64,000 nucleotides of DNA, from the NCBI GenBank assembly GCA_051453625.1, contig JBOZIK010000001.1, forward strand, positions 281,716,451-281,780,450, in the 5' to 3' direction. Source of the stretch: Welwitschia mirabilis. Lineage: Eukaryota; Gnetophyta; Gnetopsida; Welwitschiales. Shown in pieces: positions 13,590-24,828 of the stretch. The first letter of the stretch is position 1; every line of letters begins with the position of its first letter. Below the pieces are notes generated by a model. It had not been told where the DNA came from and did no database searches. It worked only from the letters and a program-made list of their open reading frames with translations. Both the position numbers and the translations under genes were made by a program.

Positions 13590-13930
13590 GTAATCTGGGA
13601 GCACCTATGATAGATATAAAAATTAATGAGAAGCTCAAAGTAGAAGCATTTATGAATCTAGAAGTAAGAATTAATGTGATGGCATATGAGAATTATGAGA
13701 AATTGGGAAAGCCAAAATTGATACCTTACCAAGGAAAAGTATACCTAGTAGATGGTTCAACAATAACACTAGAAGGAGCTCTGAAGGATATATCTATTAA
13801 ACTCTAGGGATTTATTTACTTTACATATTCTTCAATAATGAATACTCAAAGAGATGCCCATGTAGTAATTTTAGAAAGGCCTTGAATGAATAATAAAAAT
13901 GCTACTATTTATTCTAAGAAGTAGGCAACG
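13590..13930 (+). pseudogene. aspartic protease remnant of the inner element
   Basis: A 66-codon open stretch (13,607-13,807) reads INEKLKVEAFMNLEVRINVM, then YENYEKLGKPKLIPYQGKVY, LVDGSTITLEGALKDISI, and past a stop VVILERP. This is the fold order of a retroviral aspartic protease, with MNLEVRINVM at the place of the catalytic D-T/L-G-A motif. The catalytic Asp reads Asn-Leu-Glu here, so it is probably inactive. The ILERP word matches the ILGRP near the protease end in related elements. Confidence 0.65.
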
Positions 13931-14008
13931 AAAATCAGTTTAATAGCTCTTAAGAAAGAGATTAAGTTATCTGATGTAATGGTTATAGAGAATATGATGC
14001 ATAATACA

Positions 14009-14098
14009 GAAGCTAGAACTAATGTAATCTTGATAATAGAAGCTAGAACTAATGCAATTTTGATAACAAAAGCTAGAACTAATGCAATTATAACACAA
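14009..14098 (+). repeat. three-copy 30-bp in-frame repeat between PR and RT
   Basis: Three exact-length copies (14,009-14,038, 14,039-14,068, 14,069-14,098) carry the core AAGCTAGAACTAATG. Each encodes ten residues of the type EARTNVILII / EARTNAILIT / KARTNAIITQ. It sits in the linker of the inner element's polyprotein and has kept its length in multiples of three in an otherwise decayed frame. Confidence 0.85.
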
Positions 14099-14439
14099 GA
14101 GATTAGTATGATGTTAAATGATTAAAATGAAGAAAATAATGAAGAAGAAAGTTTAACATCTTAGGAAATAGAAAATCCTCTATTAAAGAAAGGATTAGAG
14201 TGTATTGAAGTAGCTCCTAATAGACCTTTAATTATAAATAGCTCTATAAATAATTCTCAATAAATAAAGCTTAAAAAATGCTAATCATAAAAAAAGAAGA
14301 TTTTGCTTGGGATCATACTGATATTAAGGGAATAAATTTAAAAGTATATTAACATAGAATTTTTGGATACTTATATTAAACCAAGTAGACAGCTAGAAGA
14401 AGATGCAATCAACAATTATAAGAAATAATTAAAAAAGAA

Positions 14440-15230
14440 ATTTCTAAATTTGGATGTTGAATTCATTTATCCTATATCCAATTCAGAATGGATTAGTCCT
14501 ATTCTCATAGTATTAAAGAAAGAAAATAAATGAAGAGTGTGTATAGATTTTTTAATATTGAATGCAACAACTTAGAAAGATCATTTTTCTCTTCCATTTA
14601 TAGATCATGTTTTATAAAGAGTATCTGGGCATCAGTACTATATCTTTCCTTATGGATATAGTGGATATAAGTAGGTTTTAATAGCTTTGAAGGATGAATC
14701 CAAGATAACTTTCACTTGTCATTGGGGTACTTATGCCTATGAAGTATTATCATTTAGGTTATTAATTCTTCTACTACCTTTTATAGGTTAGTAGATAGTA
14801 TTTTTTAAGATATGATAGGAAGAATTATTAAATTATTTATGTATTATTTCTTAACTTCTAAAAATAATTTCGATGAGTCACTGAACAGATCACAAATAAT
14901 TGTAAAAAGATGTAAAGAAAAATGTCTAAAACTTAGCTAGTTAAAAAGTCATCTTATGATGATAGAAGGCATAGTTTTAAAACATAAAATATCTTAAAAA
15001 GGAATTGAGACTGATGAATAAAAAATTAGAATTATAAAAATTATTTTACCATCCACCAAATTAAAAGAATTAAGATCTTTCTTAGAGCACGTTAAATATT
15101 GTAGAAGATTCCTATCTAACTTTAGTAAAATAACTAAACCTTTGAGTAACCTTTTATATAAGGATATTAAATATAATTAGACTAATAAATATCAAAGTGC
15201 CTATCAAACTTTACAAGGTAAACTTTTATT
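14440..15230 (+). pseudogene. reverse transcriptase remnant of the inner element
   Basis: Motifs in order are FIYPISNSEWISPI near 14,460, VCIDFLILNATT near 14,540, DHFSLPFIDHVL near 14,580, then FPYGYSGYK where FLDGYSGYN is usual, TFTCHWGTYAYEVLSFRL near 14,710, and FMYY at 14,836-14,847 where the family has FMDD. Both active-site motifs have therefore lost their Asp residues (GAT to TAT). The connection region LRSFLEHVKYCRRF and FSKITKPLSNLLYKD follows at 15,070-15,165. Frameshifts separate the blocks. The Gln after GY(N/K) is TAG. Confidence 0.88.
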
Positions 15231-15239
15231 AGCACCTAT

Positions 15240-15665
15240 TTTATAGGAACCTAATTGGACAAAACCCTTTCACATTATGTTCGATACATCTAGCCATCAT
15301 ATGGGAGCTATTTTGAGGCAAAATAATGAAAACAATAAATCATATGTTATTTATTGTATTAGTAAGGACTTTAAACTAACTCAAAAAAATTACATAGTAA
15401 CTGAGAAAGAGTTGTTAGTAGTAGTTATGGCAATAGAAAAATTTAGACATTATATTTTAGATTACAAAGTAAAAGTTCATATAGACCATAATACTATTAT
15501 ATTTTTGATGAATAAAAAAAGAATAATTCAAAAATTATGAGATGGATGCTATTAATGAAAGAATTTAAATTTAAAATTATTGGTAGAAGAGGGAAACAAA
15601 TGTAGTAGTAGATCATTTCTTAAGATTATAATTTCTTGATGAAGAAGAAATAAATCTAAGAGATC
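15240..15665 (+). pseudogene. RNase H remnant of the inner element, catalytic acids kept
   Basis: An 87-codon open stretch (15,277-15,540) starts MFDTSSHHMGAILRQ, continues TEKELLVVVMAIEKFRHYI and VHIDHNTIIFLMNKK. After a stop and frameshift the tail LMKEFKFKIIGRRGKQ and VVDHFL is readable. RNase H removes template RNA during reverse transcription. Asp, Glu and Asp of the catalytic set are at their expected places. It is the best preserved domain of this element, though it has no independent start or control; the first Met is simply the conserved residue before FDTS. Confidence 0.88.
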
Positions 15666-15889
15666 AATTTTAGATGAATATCTTTTTTGAGTGAAAATTA
15701 TCCATGGTATGCTGACATAACAAATTTTATTGTAAATAAGAAATTACCATTTTTATGAATTATTATGAAAGAAAAATATTATTAAAAACATATAAACTAC
15801 ATATAGTATGATAATATGTTATTCAAAAGATGTGAAAATTATGTTATTAGAAGATGTGTGGAAAAAAATTGGGGAAAAAAATTCTAAAG

Positions 15890-16990
15890 GAAGGTCATAA
15901 ATAAGAACGAGAAGGACATTATGCTATAAGAAGAATGAGTATAAAAATTCTACATATGAGTTATTACTTACCCACAATATTGAAAGATTTAAATTATTAT
16001 GTCTAGAATTTTAATAAGTGTCAAAGAGAGGAAGCATTTAACCAAAAAATTAAAAATTTCATAATAATGAATTTAGTTAATAAAACCTTTGATATATGAA
16101 AAATACATTTCATTAGATCTATCAATCCTTCATCCTATGAAAAAAAATATATTTTGGTCTACATTAATTTACTAAGTGGGTCGAGGATAAGGATATATCT
16201 TACTATTCTTCCCAAACCATAGTTACATTTTTCCTTAGGAATATTATCTATCATTCTAGAGTCCCTTGAAGTCATATATCTAATAGAGGAACTTATTTTA
16301 CTAGTGAAATTATCATGAAACTCTTAACTAAATATGAAATCCATCACAAACTCTCTACTACCTATCATCCTCAATCTAATGGCTAAGTGGAAATGACTAA
16401 TAGAGAAACTAAAACAATGTTAACAAAAGTTATAAATAGTAAAAAGAAGATTGGGCCAAAAAATTAAATGAACCTTTATAAGCTTACATAATAAGTTATA
16501 AACATAGCATAAGATTTACGCCATATGAATTAGTCTATGGAAAAAGAGCTATTTTTCTAATTGAATTTAGAATAAAGGCCTTTAAATTGGCTAAAGAACT
16601 AAAGTGTAATTTGAATACAACTCAAGAAAAATGAATAGAAAACATGAGTATTTTTTATGAAAGTAGAAAAATGTTCTTTTTCATAAATAACTTATACAAC
16701 AAAAAATAAAAAAATATCATGATATTAAAATTAGAAAGGCCAATTTTAATATAGTATATTTTGTATTAATCTATGCCCCTAAAAATATTCATTCAAAATA
16801 TAATATGAACAAAATTCACTAGGACCATATATCATAATAAAAATTTTGTAAAATGCAACTATAAAGGTATATGATCCTGATGAAACTATAACCTACCAAG
16901 TAAATGGATAGAGAAAAAAAAATGTATTATGATAAAAAATCTTTACTTTATTATTTAGGGAACCCTAATAGGATGGAAAGGATACTTTTA
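15890..16990 (+). pseudogene. integrase remnant of the inner element
   Basis: The N-terminal zinc-binding part reads GHYAIRRMSIKILHMSYY and later NKCQRE (15,915-16,030). The core follows: KIHFIRSINPSSYEKKYILV near 16,100, SNRGTYFTSEI near 16,280 and YHPQSNG-stop-VEMTNRE near 16,365-16,405. Against the D,D,E triad it reads His, Asn, Glu, so only the Glu remains. The Gln of NGQVE is TAA. A C-terminal part (GPYIIIKIL, then YDPDETITYQVNG) ends near 16,990. No chromodomain follows. Confidence 0.87.
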
Positions 16991-16999
16991 CTTTACTTA

Positions 17000-19900
17000 T
17001 AAAATAAAAATTTTTAAATTAGATAATAAAGAATGTGGTATTTATTTAAAGTTTATTTAAGCTATCAATTTATTAAGTTGATTAAGATAAATGTAATGAT
17101 TCAAGAATACGAAGCTAACTTAGTGAACCTTCAATAAGAGATGGTGTATTATAGTTATTAAGAGGATTAAGAAGACATGTTCTATTATATACATATATAT
17201 ATGTAAAGAGAGAGGGGAAAAAACATAATGTTCTACTACAAGTACATCAGGACAAATATCCCGAAGAAGAGCCTTTCACAGTGTAATATAGTGGATGTGA
17301 GAACTCCATTAAGGGGCAATTAGCTATGATTTATATTTAAACTTTTATGGCTCTTTACTCCTCTGATAGTATTTGTACTCTTCTCATTATGGTTAAAAAT
17401 TTAATTTTCAACAATAAAGATTAATAAATAGTTATGCCATGGGAGTCATGTAAGATAGAGCTAGTTATCAAAGCGAAAACTATATGTCATAGCTTATGAA
17501 AAAAAAAGGAAGGAAAAAAGAGGGGATTTTATTTTAGTATGTGATGGAATGTGAATCCAAAAACCTTTAATTCAATATCATGAATGATTATTAAATTCTA
17601 TTTTAGCAAAAGGTAAAGCTTCATAGTTTTAAAGTCATTTCAAATTATTTTAATAATTTCATAAGTTATTTAGTATGAGTGTTCTTTAATGAAATTAATA
17701 TGATCATAAGAAAATAAAAATAATAAAAAGATAAATTTATTAAAACAAAATAATAAATAGAGAATTTATTAAATAATAAATCTATTATGTCATCCCTTAG
17801 AAACATAATAAATACCTTACTTAAACTACTTGAAAATAAGAAATAAATTACTTTAATAAAGAAACTTAATTCTTGAAATGATTGAATAACTTATTCTTTT
17901 AGTTAGAATGCCTAGTCTTAGATGATCCTATAAAAGTTTCAACTAGGCATAATAGGTGCATCTCACTTAAGGATTCTATTAGCATGCTTATTTGCTTAAG
18001 GTGAGCTCATAAAAACTTCTTATAAGTCTTTTCATTTCATATCATTTTTTCTATGTTCTTCCTATCAAAACTTAGTGTAGCTAGATTAAGTGTAGGATTG
18101 GTACCTTAAATATGATCAACTTTCTTCTTTAACACTTGCATTTATCTAGCTAGTTTGCCTAAGGAAACATTACAACCTAAGTCTCTTTGATTAATTTGCC
18201 AATGTAATTCTTCTGTCTTAACCCTCAGATACTTGACCATCAAATGATGGATTATGAAATTAAAGCTTGGAGGAATAACCCATTCTCAAAGTATTATCTA
18301 CTCGCTTTAGTAATAAAGGTATTCAATATATCTAATACCTCTGTAGTTGACTTATAAATAGGATATAATAAGTACTATACCTCATTTTTAGACCTAATAG
18401 CAATTTGAGAAAATCTGAATTCTACATATCTAATATACATATTAATTTGTGTAGAGCCTAAGTTAAAAAGTAATTCTTTGTATTTTTAACATCAGAAGTA
18501 GCAATGGAAGAGTGAAAGAGAGTAGATTCCATAAGGATCAAACAAGTAGGAATACTAAGGATTAAATAGAATTAAGTGGAGAAACTCTAAAACTCAGTAT
18601 GAAGAATGATGAATGATTAATATGAAGGGATGATATTTATAGCATAAGTATTTCTTAATGTGTTGACAAGTATGATTTACCTTGAAATAGTTAGTGTATA
18701 CATGTTTAGTAATGAGGTAAACAATTTTTAAGTAATTACATACTATGCTATCCAACATCTAAAATGTGTCAAATGTATAACAATGATCTTCATGTCAAGA
18801 AAGAAACCATGAAGTTCTAAAATAACCAGTGTTCAACCTAAAGCTAAAACTTTAGCTTAGTTTTTCTCCAAGTTAAAAGTGTTTACAGATACTTACCATA
18901 TTTTATTATTATTGACTATCAAGTGGTCAATTAAAACCTTGAAATCTTTTTAAACTAATGAAAAACTTTAGATAATGTTATGAAAACATGTCAAGGGGTA
19001 TNNNNNNNNNNNNNNNNNNNNNNNNNNNNNNNNNNNNNNNNNNNNNNNNNNNNNNNNNNNNNNNNNNNNNNNNNNNNNNNNNNNNNNNNNNNNNNNNNNN
19101 NNNNNTCTAGCTAATTAATACTAACTTAAAACCAAAGCTTTGAGTCATATTTCAAGCTAACGTGATAAATGTAAAAATTTGTCTTTTAAGATTCTATGTT
19201 TTTCAAAGCTTGTATATAATAATATCACTTGGTTGACTGATACTAACTTAAATTTAAGACTTTAAGTCAAAATTTAGATCAAATCACTATGATGCAAGTC
19301 TAGAAGATTAACTAACACTAGCTTGAAGTTGAAACTATAAATCAAATTTCAAGCCAAGCCATTGTCATATAAGCTCAAATAGTTAATCAGTATAAGATTT
19401 GATTAAAATTTCAAGTTAACTTTTTTCTACTAAATGCAAATCCATAATTGAATATTGGGATTCTTTTCTTAAAGGTCTCCATCAACTTTTTACTATATCT
19501 TATTTTCATGAATGTGCTTCTTTATTTTAACTTACTTAATTATATTTAAGTGGTTAGGATTCAAAGGTTCCTATCGAGAACATTTAAGTTCTTGATGATC
19601 TTCTTTGAACTCATTGTTAGCTCCATAATGGATTCAATAATCCTTGTTGAGAACTTAAGAGTTTTCAAAGATCCTCATCAAACCCTTTATTATGAAGAGT
19701 GGTAACCACTTAATATGATACCCTATTCCTTTCATCTCTCACTTAAAATCAAACTCTATGATCCCCTTCTCATTCTTGATGATATTCTTTGAATAGTTTC
19801 TTTCCATGTTACTTAGGCCACATTAGCCTTCATGATGTCTAATTACATGTCAAGTAATTTTCTTATTATTCTCTTTGCCATCACATCATTCAATTTTTTA

Positions 19901-20570
19901 CATCAACACACATATGAATAATTTCATTTCCAATTATTTTTTATAGTAAAAATTCTTGGTTTCTTTGAATTTATGAATTGAATGCAATAAGTGGATATGA
20001 AATTTACCTATTTTAAATGGAAAATAGATATGTAATTTTCTTACACTTTTGCATTTTACATTTTTATGATTTCTCATGCTTAAGTCTCTTAGAATTATGA
20101 TAGAAAATTCATATAAAAATTTTAGGTTCATTTAATCTTATTATTTTCAACATTTATAAGGATAAAAACATTTAACATGGGAGTAGGATGAACAATAAAA
20201 ATTTTGTAAAAATATTTTATATTCTTTTTAAAGAAAGACCTCCTTAATAAATGTGAAATTTTTTTAAACTTTATTAGTTAAATAGTTTTTCTTTAAAACA
20301 TTTTTTAAATAAGGTTTTAAACAACCTTGTCTAACTTAAACAATTATGACAATTTGACAAAATATAAAATTATTTCTTCAATGAATTTTATGAATATTCT
20401 CTTAAGCCCTTATTTAGTAGAATTTAAGAAAAATGATTAACCATGAATGACAGACTTACTTTAAAATCTGTCTATGTGTTCTATAAGAATTTGAGATTTG
20501 ATGATAAAAAGAATATATTGGAAATAATGTTGAGAATAAAATAAAATCAATTAATTAATAAAAAATCAAA
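17000..20570. other. unassigned part of the inner element, 3' of integrase
   Basis: I see no domain here. On the minus strand 18,455-18,260 reads fairly openly (NMYIRYVEFRFSQIAIRSKN and further), but the rest of that frame to 17,880 has about as many stops as chance gives. A 104-N gap is at 19,002-19,105. The stretch may be element-specific 3' sequence or a further decayed insertion. Confidence 0.4.
19002..19105. other. assembly gap (104 N)
   Basis: Gap inside the unassigned 3' part of the inner element. Confidence 0.95.
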
Positions 20571-20573
20571 AAA

Positions 20574-22000
20574 ATGTTGCACTTGCCACCTAGAAGTAAA
20601 TCCATTAAGGATACAAGTATGCCAGAATGTATAAATACAAGTATAAGCCTACTAGAAAGGGTGATAGTGCAAGGTAAAATACTAATAAATAAGGATTTAA
20701 AACTCAAATTCCTCCTTATTTCAAGAATTATAGCTAGTAATTTGGTGTCAATTATTCATAAATAGAAAAGTATCACATTATCTAGCCTATATATGATAGC
20801 AGCTATGAAAAATAAAACAAATTAAACAAACATTAATATTATAGAAGGGATCTTTTTAGGTTTGGTTAAACATATTTCAAAAATGAAAAAGTTAGAATAG
20901 GAGCTTCTAGTGTAGTAGGGCTTAATCAAATAAGTCCTATGTAGACTTAACAATTCAAAGTCTGTTTGGAGTCAAAGAATTAATTTTTTTAAGAATCACA
21001 AGAGAAATAAGTTTGATAAGGAAGTTCTCAACTAGACCTAAGAGAACCCTCTTCTACTTCTTAGAGTCTTCCTTCATTGTTGCCTCCTACAAGTATTAGT
21101 TGGAATCCAACACAATTTACTTTTAAAGAACTTCTTCCTCTCCATCCATTATAACCTTTTCAATTTTAGTAAGCATCAAAAGAAGATAAGATTAAAAATA
21201 TTTTTAGTGCTTTAAATTTAGTTAAAGATGAAATTCAAACTTGTATTCATAGAAAAGAAAAAGTATTAAAATTTTAAAATCAAGTCAATTATTTTAAAAC
21301 TAAAAATAAATTTTTGAGATAAAATCTAGATCAGGAAAAAGAAAATACTTGAAGATTATAGCAAGAAATGATTAAAAAGGAGGAAAATATTTAGCTCTTT
21401 AAAGCCTACAAATACATGAGTAAAAAATTATAGAGAGATTATGAATGAATTACTGAATTAAAAACAACTACTAAAGACAGGAATGAATTAGATATTTTTC
21501 CAGAAGGAAGAGTAGATATGTTAGTATCTTTATTGTAGAATCTTACTTCAACCAAAAAATATCATGCTGAATATATAGAAAATTAGTAAGAATTTATTAC
21601 ATTTATGCATAATGAAGGGCCTTTATCCTTAAGTAGGAAATACTTAGATAAAATCTATGTAGACCTGAAAGGTATGAATGAGAAATATATAAAGATTCAA
21701 CTAAAGGCTAGGAATATAAATGCAAATGGATTGAAGCCCAAAATTTAATTGGTTTAAGAACAGGATAAGAGAAGCAATCTCTTTTGGTTAACCTTATCAA
21801 GATCCAATTCAGAAATAAAAGATGAGATTACAAGAATAGTAAATTTAATAAAAAATATTCCTTTAAAATCTTCAACTTCATCTAGTAAAACTAAAAATAA
21901 AATTAAGCTAAGGATTATAGATGCTTTGAAAGAATCTCATGCAGAGTTGAAAAATGATATTAATGTAATATGTCCAGAATCTATCCAATTTATTATTTAA
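20574..22000 (+). pseudogene. possible extra ORF of the inner element (coiled-coil-like)
   Basis: A 63-codon open frame at 20,574-20,765 is followed, in a shifted frame from about 21,146, by a Lys/Glu/Asn-rich reading with blocks KNIFSALNLVKDEIQTCIH, ELDIFPEGRVDMLVSLL, YLDKIYVDLKGMNEKYIK and RIIDALKESHAELKND. From about 21,440 to 22,000 stops are clearly fewer than chance for this base composition, and most are TAA/TAG. The composition suggests long helices or a coiled coil. Plant Tat and Athila elements can carry an extra ORF between integrase and 3' LTR, so the position fits, but I recognise no family. It could also be a separate insertion. Confidence 0.35.
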
Positions 22001-22806
22001 ATTTTAAAAAAATGATATTATTACATATATTCCACCTAGTTAAGTTTAAGCGAGATAAATGAATTAGTTTTAGGCATGAGAAATTGTAATTTCTGCAAAG
22101 CCTTAGTTACTATCCCCAAAAGCTATATGATTTTATTGGGAGATTTAAAGAGCAATTAGAAAGTATCATTCAGAAGACTTCTAGAGAGTGATCACATCTA
22201 AGAAGATTTTTTGACACTTATAAAAAGAGGTTAAATCCTTGAGAAATGAAAGTGTATTAAAAATAAGTGATATTTCGACTAAGAATTTAAAAATATTTTT
22301 AATAATGTAGTAAAAAAATTTTATAAAATAATAAAGAATGTGAAATAGATATGCAAATTTTTGTATTGTTCTTTTAATATTTTAAAAGCTATGTTCATTT
22401 AGAGATAGAATTGTAGAAAGTATGATCATGTTGAGAGGTACTTTTTTGGATTTTTTTTTTCTTAAATTGAAAAATAAGAATACATCAGAGATATATATTT
22501 TCTTGATAGGACAACCCTCAGAGGTTGGATTACAAGTTGAGATAGCTTTATAACCAAAACATATGCCTTAAAGTTCTAGAATAAAAATTCCTTTAGCTCC
22601 TAAATGAAAGAAAGAAGATCCAAAGAAACCAATGCTTCTTTAAGAGGGAGAGGTAGAGGATAAATGCAATAACTAAAGAACTAATAGATATAGAAACTAT
22701 AGATTCAAAGGATCCTATTTTACAAGAAGGACAAAGGAAAATTTTAGCTACCTGAGAGTAGGAGAAACACTTAGCCTGGTTGTCCAAGAAATTAGAAGAA
22801 TTAGAG

Positions 22807-22906
22807 NNNNNNNNNNNNNNNNNNNNNNNNNNNNNNNNNNNNNNNNNNNNNNNNNNNNNNNNNNNNNNNNNNNNNNNNNNNNNNNNNNNNNNNNNNNNNN
22901 NNNNNN
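22807..22906. other. assembly gap (100 N)
   Basis: A 100-N placeholder just upstream of the 3' LTR of the inner element. Confidence 0.95.
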
Positions 22907-23010
22907 TAATGAAAAGCATCGTTTTATTTTCAGAATAAGAAAGGAAAAATTATAAGCCTCTCTCTCTTTTCTATGCATATATTTGTTAAGGGGGTAATAA
23001 AAAATTGATC

Positions 23011-23020
23011 TTGGGAGAAC
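23011..23020 (+). promoter_or_regulatory. putative polypurine tract of the inner element
   Basis: TTGGGAGAAC directly precedes the 3' LTR, where the plus-strand primer of reverse transcription should lie. A second purine run, AAGGGGG, is at 22,988-22,994. Confidence 0.5.
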
Positions 23021-23171
23021 TAATGAGTAAAGATAATTATGTAAAGTTTTCTTATAAAGAAATATTTTTATTCATATAATTATATATATTAGATGATATT
23101 TGATATTACTATTTAGTATTTAGGTTAATGTACTAGTTATTTAATAAGTTAGTTAGTTAGTATGTTACTAG

Positions 23172-23213
<42 letters not shown>

Positions 23214-24007
23214 ATGTATGTATGTATGTTATATGTACAAATTGTCATTTGGAATGAGAAGAAGGAAGAAGATCAACGTAGTTGAAATACAATCATAACT
23301 TCAACCATAAGCCTATTATTTAGGAGAAAAGAGGGGAAAAAGTAAATTAGAAATGGCTAGAGGGTATAAGAAGGAGATTACCACAGATATTAAGGATCTT
23401 TTAGTAAAGAAGCTTTAGAAATTGAACTAAGACAGAGGTTAAAGAAAAGCTTAAAACATCTTGAAAAGGACATAGTGACATCTCTAATGTTATATTGTTA
23501 CCTACAAAGAAAAACATGAACTTATCAGTACATTTATATATAATGTTTTGATATTTTAATATAAAGCTAATAAGCTAATATTTTTGAGAAATATTATAAA
23601 CATGTTTTACTACTTAAAAATGTGATATTTTCTTTTACTTACTCATATTTATGTAGCTAAATATGAATTGAGATAATTAGAAATACTTAAAAATAAATAT
23701 TATTTACATTTAATAAAATTTTTGTTATGTTTTTCATTTTTGTTATTCCCCCTAATGTGATATTTGTGTATAGCAAACATATATATTATCAACTTGACTA
23801 GTTTAAGTAACTTTATTATGAGTTTATCTTAATGATTTATTTTGAAATAAATGGTTGAAATATTATTGTCTTAACTATTTCTTTAATAAATATTTAATTT
23901 TAATTTAATTGTTTAAGCTTATTTTAAGTTAATGACATCATTTTTTTTCATTTTTCAACATAATTTCATAGTATTTTTTCTATTTATTTTATAATATAAG
24001 TTTTACA
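23021..24007 (+). repeat. 3' LTR of the inner element
   Basis: It starts TAATGAGTAAAGATAATTATG, matching 10,700 onward, and ends TTTTACA directly before TATCA. It has (TA)n at 23,174-23,204 and a TGTA repeat at 23,205-23,229. Long matching blocks with the 5' LTR include TAAATATTTAATTTTAATTTAA near 23,888 (11,491 in the 5' copy). Confidence 0.82.
23174..23229. repeat. (TA)n-(TGTA)n microsatellite in the 3' LTR
   Basis: Alternating TA passes into five or six TGTA units. It lies at the position of the TA tract of the 5' LTR. Confidence 0.9.
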
Positions 24008-24012
24008 TATCA
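24008..24012. repeat. target-site duplication, right copy (TATCA)
   Basis: Matches 10,695-10,699 and abuts the ACA end of the 3' LTR. Confidence 0.75.
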
Positions 24013-24189
24013 CTAAATAAAAAATGAAATGTGTGGCATCATCTTTTATCTTAACAAACTTCAATACCATCATCTTCTTGATTTCCATACTAATGTTTAT
24101 ACTCATTATGTTCTCATTCCATATCTAATGACCGTTAAAGATTCTAGCATAAGACCTATTAGATGGATGTTGTTAATGTAAGAATTCAA
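24013..24189 (+). pseudogene. C-terminal RNase H of the outer element
   Basis: After the inner element the host frame resumes as NEMCGIIFYLNKLQYHHLL, TNVYTHYVLIPYLM and SSIRPIRWMLLM-stop-EF, the order expected after the NYTTTE segment that ends at the left junction. The Asp of the usual YTDH word is absent (YTHY), so RNase H would be inactive. The stop before EF stands at a conserved Gln. The 639-N gap then begins. Confidence 0.85.
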
Positions 24190-24828
24190 NNNNNNNNNNN
24201 NNNNNNNNNNNNNNNNNNNNNNNNNNNNNNNNNNNNNNNNNNNNNNNNNNNNNNNNNNNNNNNNNNNNNNNNNNNNNNNNNNNNNNNNNNNNNNNNNNNN
24301 NNNNNNNNNNNNNNNNNNNNNNNNNNNNNNNNNNNNNNNNNNNNNNNNNNNNNNNNNNNNNNNNNNNNNNNNNNNNNNNNNNNNNNNNNNNNNNNNNNNN
24401 NNNNNNNNNNNNNNNNNNNNNNNNNNNNNNNNNNNNNNNNNNNNNNNNNNNNNNNNNNNNNNNNNNNNNNNNNNNNNNNNNNNNNNNNNNNNNNNNNNNN
24501 NNNNNNNNNNNNNNNNNNNNNNNNNNNNNNNNNNNNNNNNNNNNNNNNNNNNNNNNNNNNNNNNNNNNNNNNNNNNNNNNNNNNNNNNNNNNNNNNNNNN
24601 NNNNNNNNNNNNNNNNNNNNNNNNNNNNNNNNNNNNNNNNNNNNNNNNNNNNNNNNNNNNNNNNNNNNNNNNNNNNNNNNNNNNNNNNNNNNNNNNNNNN
24701 NNNNNNNNNNNNNNNNNNNNNNNNNNNNNNNNNNNNNNNNNNNNNNNNNNNNNNNNNNNNNNNNNNNNNNNNNNNNNNNNNNNNNNNNNNNNNNNNNNNN
24801 NNNNNNNNNNNNNNNNNNNNNNNNNNNN
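24190..24828. other. assembly gap (639 N)
   Basis: The gap spans the RNase H-integrase junction of the outer element. Its size is about what that linker would need, so it may be an estimated rather than a nominal length. Confidence 0.95.

Larger units (their letters stand above)
10700..24007 (+). mobile_element. inner Ty3/gypsy LTR retrotransposon nested in the outer one
   Basis: Two direct repeats of about 0.9-1.0 kb bound the element (10,700-11,614 and 23,021-24,007), flanked by TATCA on both sides. The internal order gag, protease, RT, RNase H, integrase identifies Ty3/gypsy; RT and RNase H words resemble the Tat side of the group rather than chromoviruses, and no chromodomain is seen. 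By eye about one base in five differs between the LTRs, so the insertion is old. About 6 kb lies between integrase and the 3' LTR, far more than most gypsy elements carry. Gaps at 10,847, 13,099, 19,002 and 22,807 hide parts. Confidence 0.85.

Noticed and set aside
17880-18455. Antisense ORF of the inner element, as in Retand-type elements
   Set aside because: Only the first 60 codons read openly; over the full length about 16 stops in 190 codons is what chance gives in this AT-rich DNA. Kept only as a remark.
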